Shown: one piece after another, positions 26,388 to 34,066 of the stretch
Numbering within the stretch: position 1 is the first letter of the stretch
Layout of the letters: the number at the start of each line of letters is the position of its first letter
DNA from: Jannaschia seohaensis
GTDB lineage: Bacteria > Pseudomonadota > Alphaproteobacteria > Rhodobacterales > Rhodobacteraceae
Length of the DNA stretch: 64,000 bases
Assembly: GCF_900116765.1 (NCBI RefSeq)
Contig: NZ_UETC01000007.1
Location: 62,001 to 126,000, forward strand
Reading direction: 5' to 3'
Translations under genes and position numbers: made by a program
The notes under the pieces: generated by a model
Database searches by the model: none
What the model saw: the letters and a program-made list of their open reading frames with translations, nothing else
What the model was told of the DNA's origin: nothing

Positions 26388-26433
26388 CAAAATCTTCTGG
26401 AAGATTTTGTCTAGAGTTTTCGCAGAAAACTCT
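26388..26433. terminator. Twin hairpin element, copy 1 (between convergent genes)
   Basis: Two tandem AT-rich hairpins: CAAAATCTTC (26388-26397) TG GAAGATTTTG (26400-26409), then AGAGTTTTC (26413-26421) GCA GAAAACTCT (26425-26433). They separate the convergent exporter and DUF6476 genes and look like a bidirectional terminator. A second twin of the same design is at 48027-48071. AT-rich stems are unusual in this GC-rich DNA. Confidence 0.75.
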
Positions 26434-26439
26434 GCCGCG

Positions 26440-26730
26440 TCATTCGGGCAGGGTCACTGCCACCTCGTCCAACAGCGCCCCGGCGCCGTCGAAGATGAGG
26501 ATTCGTCCCCCCTCCGTGACCACCGCCCACCAGCCCGGCCCCTGGGTGACGGCATGGGGCGTGGCACCCTCGGGCAGGGTTAGCGCCTCGGGCACGGGGA
26601 TGTCCGGCACGCGCAAGCGCTGGACGAGCAGGGTCACGACCACTAGGAGGCCCACGATCATCACCGTCGTCAGCACCGTCACCAGCAGGCGCAGAAAGCG
26701 CAGGTTGGCCGGTTCCGGAAACTCGTCCAT
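26440..26730 (-). CDS. DUF6476-like small membrane protein
   Basis: A 96-residue protein with one transmembrane helix (about residues 16-36, LVTVLTTVMIVGLLVVVTLL) and a short extracytoplasmic domain ending in a WWAVVTEGGRILIFD beta-rich stretch. It resembles DUF6476 proteins found in Rhodobacteraceae. GGAGAGGG precedes the start. The start codon overlaps that of the divergent pseudouridine synthase: both use the palindrome CATG at 26728-26731. Function unknown. Confidence 0.75.
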   Translation of the reverse strand: MDEFPEPANLRFLRLLVTVLTTVMIVGLLVVVTLLVQRLRVPDIPVPEALTLPEGATPHAVTQGPGWWAVVTEGGRILIFDGAGALLDEVAVTLPE

Positions 26731-27751
26731 GTCGTCCGCCCTCTCCGAGACACTGCGCTTTACCCTGGCGGCGAACCCGCCGCCGCGCCTCGATAAGGCA
26801 ATCGCCCGGGACGTGCCAGCCGAGGCGCATCTGAGCCGGTCGCGCCTCGCACGGCTCCTGGCCGAGGGGCGGGTGCGGGTGAATGGCGCCCTGGCCGGGG
26901 CCAAGGACCGGGCGTCGGAGGGCGATGTGGTCGAGGTCGACCTGCCCCAGGCGGCGGAGGTCGAGACCCGGGCCGAGGACATTTCCCTGGTGGTCGTCCA
27001 CGAGGACGACGACCTGATCGTGATCGACAAGCCGGCGGGCATGGTGGTGCATCCGGCGCCCGGCTCGCCCGGCGGCACCTTGGTGAACGCGTTGCTGCAT
27101 CATTTCGGAGGGCGTCTCTCGGGCGTGGGCGGCGAGAAGCGTCCGGGGATCGTCCACCGGATCGACAAGGACACGTCCGGTCTGCTGGTGGTGGCCAAGT
27201 CGGACGCGGCGCATCACGGGCTGGCCGCTCAGTTCGAGGCGCATACGGCGCGGCGGCGCTATCTGGCGCTGTGCCATGGCGTGCCGGACCCAGCCGACCC
27301 GCGTCTGCGCGGCCTGCGCGGCATCAGTTGGGAGCCGGGCGCGGTTCTGAAGATCACGACGCGGCTCGCGCGCCACCGCACCGACCGGCAGCGGCAGGCC
27401 GTCACCTGGGAGGGCGGGCGCCATGCCGTCACGCGGGTCTGGGTGGAGGAGGATCTGGGCGCGGCGGCGCTGATCTCCTGCCGGTTGGAGACCGGGCGCA
27501 CGCATCAGATCCGGGTGCATCTGGCTCATGCGGGCCACGGGCTGATCGGCGATCCGGTCTATGGCGGGCGCCGGGCGATGCCGCGCGGCCAGCCGGGGGC
27601 GGAGGCCGCGGCGGCCTTCCCGCGCCAGGCGCTCCATGCCGCCGAACTGGGCTTCGTCCATCCGGTGAGCGGGGTGGAGATGTCGTTCGAAGCGCCCTTG
27701 CCCGACGACATGGCGGCGCTGCTGGCCGCGCTGCAGGGCGCGGCCCGTTAA
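26729..27751 (+). CDS. rluD: RluA-family 23S rRNA pseudouridine synthase (RluD-like)
   Basis: A 340-residue enzyme with an N-terminal S4 RNA-binding domain (RLDKAIARDVP to about residue 80) and a catalytic domain. The catalytic aspartate is in IVHRIDKDTSGLLV near residue 143. The family motifs VIDKPAGMVVHPAPG and GRTHQIRVHLAHAGH are both present. RluD-type enzymes modify helix 69 of 23S rRNA, but substrate choice within the family is not certain from sequence. It starts at ATG 26729, back to back with DUF6476 and without a leader of its own. Confidence 0.93.
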   Translation: MSSALSETLRFTLAANPPPRLDKAIARDVPAEAHLSRSRLARLLAEGRVRVNGALAGAKDRASEGDVVEVDLPQAAEVETRAEDISLVVVHEDDDLIVIDKPAGMVVHPAPGSPGGTLVNALLHHFGGRLSGVGGEKRPGIVHRIDKDTSGLLVVAKSDAAHHGLAAQFEAHTARRRYLALCHGVPDPADPRLRGLRGISWEPGAVLKITTRLARHRTDRQRQAVTWEGGRHAVTRVWVEEDLGAAALISCRLETGRTHQIRVHLAHAGHGLIGDPVYGGRRAMPRGQPGAEAAAAFPRQALHAAELGFVHPVSGVEMSFEAPLPDDMAALLAALQGAAR

Positions 27752-27916
27752 TCGCGCCGAAACCAGTTCGGGCGCGTGGCGTTGGGTCGACGTGAAGAGA
27801 TAGATCGTTTGGTGCGGAAATGCAGGGTGTGTATCGCGTTTGCGAGACTATGCGCGGTGGAGCGCATAAGCTACACCACCTCCAAGGGTGGGCCACGCTG
27901 ACGTGACCCGCGACAT

Positions 27917-27945
27917 CTTGAATCCCGCCCCGGGCTTCCCCATTT
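27917..27945 (+). promoter_or_regulatory. Heat-shock (sigma-32-type) promoter of rpoH
   Basis: CTTGAA (27917-27922), a 15 bp spacer, then CCCCATTT (27938-27945) match the sigma-32 consensus CTTGAA-N13-17-CCCCATNT well. It lies 46 bp before the rpoH start. RpoH would therefore amplify its own synthesis on heat shock. A GAGGGAG ribosome site follows near 27976. Confidence 0.75.
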
Positions 27946-27991
27946 CCACCAGAAAGGGGTGTTAAGCCCATTAACATGAGGGAGTGACCGA

Positions 27992-28885
27992 ATGGCCGCT
28001 TACGCCAATCTTCCGGCCCCGTCGCCGGAGCAGGGTCTGAACCGCTACCTGCAGGAAATCCGCAAGTTTCCGATGCTGGAGCCGGAAGAGGAATACATGC
28101 TCGCCAAGCGGTGGGTGGAGGACGAGGATACCGAGGCCGCCCATAAGCTGGTGACCAGCCATCTGCGCCTCGCCGCCAAGATCGCAATGGGGTATCGCGG
28201 CTATGGCTTGCCGCAGGCCGAAGTCATCAGCGAGGCGAATGTCGGCCTGATGCAGGCCGTAAAGAAGTTCGACCCCGAGAAGGGCTTCCGTCTGGCGACC
28301 TATGCGATGTGGTGGATCCGGGCCGCGATCCAGGAATATGTCCTGCGCTCCTGGTCGATGGTGAAGCTCGGCACCACGAGCGCGCAGAAGAAGCTGTTCT
28401 TCAACCTGCGCAAGGCGAAGAACCGGATCGGTGCTCTGGAAGAGGGCGATTTGCGTCCCGAGAATGTCGAGCGCATCGCCACCGACCTCGGCGTGACGGC
28501 AGAGGAGGTGACGTCGATGAACCGGCGCATGTCGGGGGGCGACGCGTCGCTCAACGTCATGGTCGGGACCGACGGCGAGTCCAGCACGCAGTGGCAGGAC
28601 TGGCTGACCGACGACGATGCCGATCAGGCCGCCGACTATGCCGAAAAGGACGAGTATGAGAGCCGGATTGGCCTCATGGTCGAAGCGATGGACGTGCTCA
28701 ACGATCGGGAGAAGGATATCCTGACCCAGCGGCGGCTGAGCGAGGAGACCGTCACCTTGGAGGATCTGTCGAGCAAATACGACGTCTCGCGTGAGCGGAT
28801 CCGCCAGATCGAGGTGCGGGCCTTCGAGAAGCTGCAGAAGCGTGTGCGGGAGCTGGCGCGCGAGAAGGGCATGGTTCCGGCCTGA
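27992..28885 (+). CDS. rpoH: Heat-shock sigma factor RpoH
   Basis: A 297-residue sigma-70-family factor. Region 2 contains LVTSHLRLAAKIAMGYRGYG and the promoter-melting block FRLATYAMWWIRAAIQEYVL. The RpoH box QKKLFFNLRKAK near residue 132 is diagnostic for sigma-32 proteins. Region 4.2 ends with VSRERIRQIEVRAFEKLQK. It directs core RNA polymerase to chaperone and protease genes. A sigma-32-type promoter precedes it, suggesting positive autoregulation. A GC hairpin and a dispersed repeat follow. Confidence 0.97.
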   Translation: MAAYANLPAPSPEQGLNRYLQEIRKFPMLEPEEEYMLAKRWVEDEDTEAAHKLVTSHLRLAAKIAMGYRGYGLPQAEVISEANVGLMQAVKKFDPEKGFRLATYAMWWIRAAIQEYVLRSWSMVKLGTTSAQKKLFFNLRKAKNRIGALEEGDLRPENVERIATDLGVTAEEVTSMNRRMSGGDASLNVMVGTDGESSTQWQDWLTDDDADQAADYAEKDEYESRIGLMVEAMDVLNDREKDILTQRRLSEETVTLEDLSSKYDVSRERIRQIEVRAFEKLQKRVRELAREKGMVPA

Positions 28886-28896
28886 CGAGGGGTCGT

Positions 28897-28916
28897 CGGA
28901 CCGCAGGGGCGGTCCG
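28897..28916 (+). terminator. GC hairpin after rpoH
   Basis: CGGACCGC (28897-28904) AGGG GCGGTCCG (28909-28916) forms an eight-base-pair stem 12 bp after the rpoH stop. There is no run of T, so it is a weak intrinsic terminator at best. The hairpin repeat that follows may add to termination or protect the 3' end. Confidence 0.5.
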
Positions 28917-28921
28917 ATCCG

Positions 28922-28972
28922 CCGGGGGGCTTTGCCCCCCGGACCCCCCAGGATATTTTCGCAGGGAAGAAG
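28922..28972. repeat. Hairpin-plus-tail repeat, copy 3 (after rpoH)
   Basis: Stem CCGGGGGGC (28922-28930) TTT GCCCCCCGG (28934-28942), then ACCCCCCAGG and the tail ATATTT-TC-GCAGGGAAGAAG. Same layout as the copies at 10385 and 43356, with a slightly different stem. Confidence 0.85.
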
Positions 28973-29005
28973 AGGAGGGCGCGGGCGCCCCCGGAAAGGC
29001 GTTGT

Positions 29006-29275
29006 ATGGCTGGCGGGTGGACGCGGGACGGGGCTGTCGGGGAGCAGATCGAGGCCTCAATCCAGGACGAGCTGGCGCGCATGCGTGCAGCGAAGACGCC
29101 GCAGGGCGAGAGCCGGACCCATTGCGCGGAATGCGAGGAGCCGATTTCGGAGGCGCGGCGGGCGGCCTTGCCGGGTGTGAAGCTGTGCCTCGACTGCGCG
29201 TCCGAGCGGGATGGGCGTGCCGCCCCGCGGGGCGGTATCAACCGCCGCGGGTCGAAGGACTCGCAGTTGAAGTGA
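29006..29275 (+). CDS. DksA/TraR-type zinc-finger protein
   Basis: An 89-residue protein with a C4 zinc finger, CAEC then 17 residues, then CLDC (about residues 40-64), inside the block HCAECEEPISEARRAALPGV. This matches the short TraR/YbiI branch of the DksA family. DksA-type proteins enter the RNA polymerase secondary channel and tune transcription with ppGpp. The long coiled-coil tip with acidic residues is mostly missing, so classic DksA activity is not assured. Confidence 0.86.
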   Translation: MAGGWTRDGAVGEQIEASIQDELARMRAAKTPQGESRTHCAECEEPISEARRAALPGVKLCLDCASERDGRAAPRGGINRRGSKDSQLK

Positions 29276-29278
29276 GCC

Positions 29279-30943
29279 TCAGGACGGATCGCGCCAGCGG
29301 TTCACGATAGGGTAACGGCGGTCGAGCCAGAAGGCGCGCTGGCTGAGCCGCGCGCCGGGCGCGGATTGGAAGCGCTTGTATTCGGACAGGTAGATCAGCC
29401 GCTCCACATGCTTGACCGTGTCGCGATCGTGCCCGGCGGCGACGACCTCAGCGACCGATTGTTCCTCGTCGATCAGCCGTTTGAGGATGTCGTCGAGCAC
29501 GGGATAGGGCGGCAGGCTGTCCTCGTCCTTCTGATCCTCGCGCAGTTCCGCCGTGGGCGGCTTGGAGATGACGCGCTCGGGCATGACCTCGCCTGAGGGG
29601 CCCTTGAACCAGTCGACATGGTTGGCGTTGCGCCAGCGGCAGACCTCGAAGAGGTCGGTCTTGTAGAGGTCTTTCACCGGATTGTAGCCGCCCGCCATGT
29701 CGCCGTAGATCGTCGAATAGCCGACCGCGACCTCTGACTTGTTCCCGGTGGTCAGCAGCATGCCCCCCAGCTTGTTCGAGATCGCCATCATGGTCATGCC
29801 GCGGATGCGGGACTGGATGTTCTCTTCGGTCAGATCGGGGGCGCGGCCCTCGAAGATCGGGGCGAGCATGCCGTCCATCGCCTCGACCGCGGGTGCGATG
29901 GGCACGGTGTCCAGCCGCACGCCCAACCGGTCGGCCACGCCGCGCGCGTCCTCCAGCGAGTGCTCGGAGGTGTAGCGCGAGGGCAGCATCACGCAATGCA
30001 CGTTCTCCGGCCCCAGCGCGTCGGTGGCGATGGCCGCGACGATGGCGCTGTCGACGCCGCCGGAGAGGCCCAGGCAGGCGGTGCGGAAGCCGGTCTTGCC
30101 CATGTAATCCCGCAGCGCCAGCACCATCGCCCGGTAGTCGGCGCCGGGCCCTTCGGGCTGAGGCGACAGGTGGCCGGGCTGGGCGCGCCAGCCGTCCTCG
30201 GTGCGGGCGAAATCGACATGGCGGATCTCCTCCTCGAAGGAGAGGAGATGCGCGGCCTGGATGCCGCCGGGGTTGAGCACAAAGCTCGCCCCGTCGAAGA
30301 TCTGGTCGTCCTGGCCTCCGACGAGGTTCAGATAGGCGAGCGGCAGGCCGGTCTCGACCGTGCGCGCGACCATGTGACCGTAGCGCACGTCCTGCTTGCC
30401 GCGGAAATAGGGCGAGCCGTTGGGGACGACGAAGATCTCGGCGCCGGTCTCGGCCAGGGTCTCGGTCACGTCGTCGAACCAGGCGTCCTCGCAGATGGGC
30501 GTGCCCAGGCGCACGCCGTTCACGACGTAAGGACCGGACACGTCGCCGCTCTCGAAATAGCGCTTCTCGTCGAAGACCTTGTAGTTGGGCAGGTGGTGCT
30601 TGACGATCTCGGCCAGCACCTTGCCGCCCTGGGCGACGACATAGGCGTTGTAGGGCTTCTCCGCGCCCGTGGGCCAGAGTGGGCAGCCGAGGCCGATGGC
30701 GGGGCCGTCGGCCGTGGCGGCGATCACCTCATTGAGATGGCGGGTCGCGTCGGCGACGAAGGCGGGCTTCCGCACGAGATCCTGGGGCTGGTAGCCGCTC
30801 AGGAACATCTCGGGCAGGGCCACCATGTCGGCGCCCGCGTCGCGGCCCTGCCGCCAGGCGTCCAGAGCCTTGGCCGCATTGCCGGGCAGATCGCCCATCA
30901 CGGAGTTCAGCTGCGCCAGGGTCAGGCGGAAGGTATCGGTCAT
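29279..30943 (-). CDS. nadE: Glutamine-dependent NAD+ synthetase
   Basis: A 554-residue two-domain enzyme making NAD+ from deamido-NAD+, ATP and glutamine. The N-terminal nitrilase-like glutaminase has the Glu in LPEMFLSGY, the Lys in IVKHHLPNY and the Cys in TPICEDAWF. The C-terminal synthetase has the PP-loop GLSGGVDSA. Length and motifs are standard. The ATG at 30943 begins the protein; the longer open frame upstream is not conserved. It ends four bases from the DksA-like gene, convergently. Confidence 0.96.
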   Translation of the reverse strand: MTDTFRLTLAQLNSVMGDLPGNAAKALDAWRQGRDAGADMVALPEMFLSGYQPQDLVRKPAFVADATRHLNEVIAATADGPAIGLGCPLWPTGAEKPYNAYVVAQGGKVLAEIVKHHLPNYKVFDEKRYFESGDVSGPYVVNGVRLGTPICEDAWFDDVTETLAETGAEIFVVPNGSPYFRGKQDVRYGHMVARTVETGLPLAYLNLVGGQDDQIFDGASFVLNPGGIQAAHLLSFEEEIRHVDFARTEDGWRAQPGHLSPQPEGPGADYRAMVLALRDYMGKTGFRTACLGLSGGVDSAIVAAIATDALGPENVHCVMLPSRYTSEHSLEDARGVADRLGVRLDTVPIAPAVEAMDGMLAPIFEGRAPDLTEENIQSRIRGMTMMAISNKLGGMLLTTGNKSEVAVGYSTIYGDMAGGYNPVKDLYKTDLFEVCRWRNANHVDWFKGPSGEVMPERVISKPPTAELREDQKDEDSLPPYPVLDDILKRLIDEEQSVAEVVAAGHDRDTVKHVERLIYLSEYKRFQSAPGARLSQRAFWLDRRYPIVNRWRDPS

Positions 30944-31100
30944 GGCGTGTCCCTTGCGTGTCGGGCTGCACCTAGCGCGCCGCTCGGGCGGGGGGAAGCG
31001 CCGAAGCTGTGACACCCGGGACACGGGTGGTTGCGGGGTGGTAGCCGTGCTCCTATTGTCCACCGGCAGCGACCCTCGAACGGGTGGGAGAAGGGCAGTC

Positions 31101-32570
31101 ATGACGCGTTTGATGGGATGGACATTTTGCGCGGCGCTGGCCGCGATGGCCGGACAGGCCCTCGCGCAGGAGGTCGTGACCAAGCAATACGAAGGCGGCG
31201 GTGTCTATGAGGGCACGTTCCGCGACGGCAAGCAGCACGGGACCGGCACCTACACGCTGCCGTCCGGCTACGAATATACCGGCGAATGGGTCGATGGCGA
31301 AATCCGGGGCCAGGGCCGGGCGCGCTTCCCGGACGGCTCAATCTACGAGGGCGCTTTCGTCGCGGGCAAGCCCGAGGGCCAGGGGCGCATCACCTTCGCC
31401 GATGGCGGCACCTATGAGGGGGAGTGGGTCGAAGGCCGGATCGAGGGCGAAGGCACCGCCGACTACGCCAACGGCACCCGCTATACCGGGCAGTTCGTGA
31501 ACGCGCTCCATGACGGTCAGGGCGTGATGGAGAGCCCGAACGGCTACCGCTACGAGGGCGGCTGGGTCGCGGGCATCAAGGAGGGTGAAGGCCGCATCAC
31601 CTACCCCGACGGCTCCACCTATGAAGGCCAGATGGCGGGCAATGTCCGCTCCGGCCAGGGGGTGCTGCGCACGCCGGACGGGCTGATCTATGATGGGGAG
31701 TGGGTCGACGGGCAGATCAATGGCGAAGGCACGCTGACCCAGCCCAATGGCGACGTCTATGTCGGCACGCTGGTCGCCGGGCAACGTGAGGGACAGGGCC
31801 GCGTCACCTACGCCTCTGGCGATGTCTATGAGGGGGGATTCCTGGCCGACCGGCGTCACGGCACCGGGACCTTCACCGGCACCGACGGCTATCTCTATAC
31901 TGGCGAATGGGTTGAGGGCCGGATCGAGGGACAGGGCGAAGTGACCTATCCCGACGGCTCGGTCTATGTCGGTGAGTTCAAGGACGACCTCGCGCATGGG
32001 CAAGGCAAGATCACCTATGTCGACGGGGCGACATATGAAGGCGGCTGGGCCGAGGGCGTGATCGACGGCGAGGGCCGTGCCGAATATCCGAACGGCCTCG
32101 TGTATGAGGGCGGGTTCCGCAACGCGCAGAACCACGGCTTCGGGGTGATGACCTTTACCGACGGCTACCGCTACGAGGGCCAGTGGGAAGCGGGTCTGCG
32201 CCACGGCCAGGGCGTTGCGACCTATGCCGACGGCACCGTCTACGAGGGGCAGTTCGTGCGCGGCCAGCGCGAGGGGCAGGGCAAGATCACCATGGCCGAC
32301 GGCTTCGTCTACGAGGGCGGCTGGCGCGCCGGCGAGATCGAGGGCGAGGGTGTGGCTACCTATGCCAATGGCGATGTCTACGAGGGCTCCTTCTCCGAAG
32401 GCCGCCGCCAGGGGCCGGGCACGATGCGCTATGCCACGGGCCAAGTCGAATCCGGTCGATGGGACAGCGGCGCTCTGGCCGAGCGCGAATCGGTCTCGAC
32501 CGGGACCGAAGTGGCGCCGGCTTCGGCCGAAGGCGCTCAGACGGACGGGACGACCGAAAGCGACGGATGA
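31101..32570 (+). CDS. Secreted protein of 18 MORN repeats
   Basis: A 489-residue protein with a signal peptide (residues 1-22, ending GQALA) followed by 18 consecutive 23-residue MORN repeats of the form YEGxWxxGxxxGxGxxxxxdGxx, plus one degenerate repeat (ESGRWDSG), and a short acidic tail. Repeats alternate between a GxIxGEG and a GxxxGQG style. MORN arrays form a long beta-hairpin ribbon and act as scaffolds or lipid-associated spacers. There is no enzymatic domain. With a signal peptide it should be periplasmic or surface exposed. Its partner is unknown. Confidence 0.9.
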   Translation: MTRLMGWTFCAALAAMAGQALAQEVVTKQYEGGGVYEGTFRDGKQHGTGTYTLPSGYEYTGEWVDGEIRGQGRARFPDGSIYEGAFVAGKPEGQGRITFADGGTYEGEWVEGRIEGEGTADYANGTRYTGQFVNALHDGQGVMESPNGYRYEGGWVAGIKEGEGRITYPDGSTYEGQMAGNVRSGQGVLRTPDGLIYDGEWVDGQINGEGTLTQPNGDVYVGTLVAGQREGQGRVTYASGDVYEGGFLADRRHGTGTFTGTDGYLYTGEWVEGRIEGQGEVTYPDGSVYVGEFKDDLAHGQGKITYVDGATYEGGWAEGVIDGEGRAEYPNGLVYEGGFRNAQNHGFGVMTFTDGYRYEGQWEAGLRHGQGVATYADGTVYEGQFVRGQREGQGKITMADGFVYEGGWRAGEIEGEGVATYANGDVYEGSFSEGRRQGPGTMRYATGQVESGRWDSGALAERESVSTGTEVAPASAEGAQTDGTTESDG

Positions 32571-32627
32571 CGCAGGCACGGGCGCGGCGTCTCGGTGCGC
32601 CGCGACTTCCGGTCAATTGTCCAGACT

Positions 32628-32644
32628 TTTCCCGATGCGGGAAA
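32628..32644. promoter_or_regulatory. Short inverted repeat before the hypothetical gene
   Basis: TTTCCCG (32628-32634) ATG CGGGAAA (32638-32644) is a perfect seven-base dyad 58 bp after the MORN gene and 62 bp before the next start. It could be a weak terminator or an operator; nothing in the sequence decides between them. No other signal is visible in this 135 bp gap. Confidence 0.4.
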
Positions 32645-32705
32645 CCCTTTCCTCATGCCGAGCGCCTAGACCGGGTGTCATGCGTTTCGAGACGAAGGGG
32701 CTCCC

Positions 32706-33134
32706 ATGGATATCACATCGAGCAGCGTGACGATGCCGACCCGACCCGGCAAGTCGGCCCAGGCGGTCGGTCAGATGGCGAAGGTCGCCGTGGCCGAGGC
32801 GAAAGCGGCGGGCGTGGAGCTTCCGAAAAATGCGCAGGGGCTGGCGGCGTCCTCGATCGCCGGGGGCGCGGATCCGAGTTCCGTATTCGCCGCGCTGACG
32901 ACGCCCCCGCCGGTCGAGGAGGGCGACGCCCCCTCCGGCGACCCCGAGGTGGTCAGCGATGACGTTCCCACGGGGGCGGTCGACGGCGAATCGCCGGGCT
33001 CGACCCCAGAGACCGTCGATGCCGCAACGGTCGCCGCCGCGGAAGGATACGAGGCGGCGGCGTCCGTGATCAGCGTCGATGGGGTCAAGAATGGCTCCGA
33101 GATCGCGTTGGAGCTGTTGAAAGGCACGGCGTGA
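32706..33134 (+). CDS. Small hypothetical protein
   Basis: A 142-residue protein starting MDITSSSVTMPT, with AAGGGG upstream. The first half is helical and Ala/Lys-rich; the middle is acidic and Pro-rich (PPPVEEGDAPSGDPE); the C-terminus is AAVISVDGVKNGSEIALELL-like and ordered. There is no signal peptide or membrane helix. No family is recognised. Confidence 0.62.
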   Translation: MDITSSSVTMPTRPGKSAQAVGQMAKVAVAEAKAAGVELPKNAQGLAASSIAGGADPSSVFAALTTPPPVEEGDAPSGDPEVVSDDVPTGAVDGESPGSTPETVDAATVAAAEGYEAAASVISVDGVKNGSEIALELLKGTA

Positions 33135-33395
33135 CCCGAACCTGACGTGGGTAAACCGGCAGGAGCGCCCGACGGGCAGATTTTTGCCTGTGCCTGGCTG
33201 GGTCGCGTCTCATCGGACCAGCTGTCGCCCGCCCGCATGTCCAGGGGGCTCAGCCACGACTATCCGCCTGACAGACATCCGTCGCGCCTCGATCGACGCG
33301 CGGCTGGCCCTTCACCCGGCCGCCCGCCTCGCGCGGCACTCCTTGGTGCGAAATGCGGGCGGGGGATGGTCAGTGATGGGGGCGGTCGAGGCCGG

Positions 33396-33977
33396 TCAGT
33401 GGCGCACGATATGCGGAACGATCTCGGGCCAAATCGCCGAGAGAGACGGGCGCGCCGGGATCTCGACATGTGGCAGCCCCGCATCCAGCAGCGCGTCCAC
33501 CCGGCGGATCTGCCTCTGCGGGCGTTTGGGATCGTCGGCAAGCAGCACGACCAAAGGCGTGCCCTGGTCGTCGGCGATCAGCAGATCAACGGACAGGTCT
33601 GCGAGCCGGTCGCTGCCGTCGCTGCGCCTCTCGGCCTTGAGAAAGACGCTCATCGCCACCCCGGCATGAAGCGTGCAAGTCGGGGCCTCGACTTCCATCT
33701 TGTCGAACAGCCGTTCATAGAGCTTGGCCATGCGCGGTGCCATCAACGGGCGCACCGAGACGCGTCCGTGCTCGCCCTCCAACTCGGTCACGGCGCGACG
33801 GGCCTTGGCGGGCAGGGCGAGCGTCTTGGCACGCTGGACCGCGCGCTCCGCCCCCGACCATTCATTCGCCCAGGACCCCGAGCCGCGCAGATCCGAATGA
33901 CTCAGCGCCGAGGCAGGGCCCTCGATGGCAACGGGCTGGGCGCCGGCGAGACGGCTGAGAATTCGCTCTAGGGACAT
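33396..33977 (-). CDS. Uncharacterised protein with DUF2726/nuclease-like C-terminus
   Basis: A 193-residue protein. The C-terminal half, LSVDLLIADDQGTPLVVLLADD followed by RRVDALLDAGLPHVEI, resembles the DUF2726 fold (a restriction-endonuclease-like domain) also seen in the protein at 58391. Here the Glu-Tyr core strand is replaced by LLADD, so nuclease activity is doubtful. GGAGAG precedes the start. The 261 bp before it, toward 33135, holds nothing recognisable. Confidence 0.6.
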   Translation of the reverse strand: MSLERILSRLAGAQPVAIEGPASALSHSDLRGSGSWANEWSGAERAVQRAKTLALPAKARRAVTELEGEHGRVSVRPLMAPRMAKLYERLFDKMEVEAPTCTLHAGVAMSVFLKAERRSDGSDRLADLSVDLLIADDQGTPLVVLLADDPKRPQRQIRRVDALLDAGLPHVEIPARPSLSAIWPEIVPHIVRH

Positions 33978-34066
33978 GGCATTCTCTCCGAAGGTCCTTT
34001 CCGCACGGTTAACGCTACGGGGGACACGGGTCGGAAATACGGCGGATCGGCGGTATTCCTGCGCCG

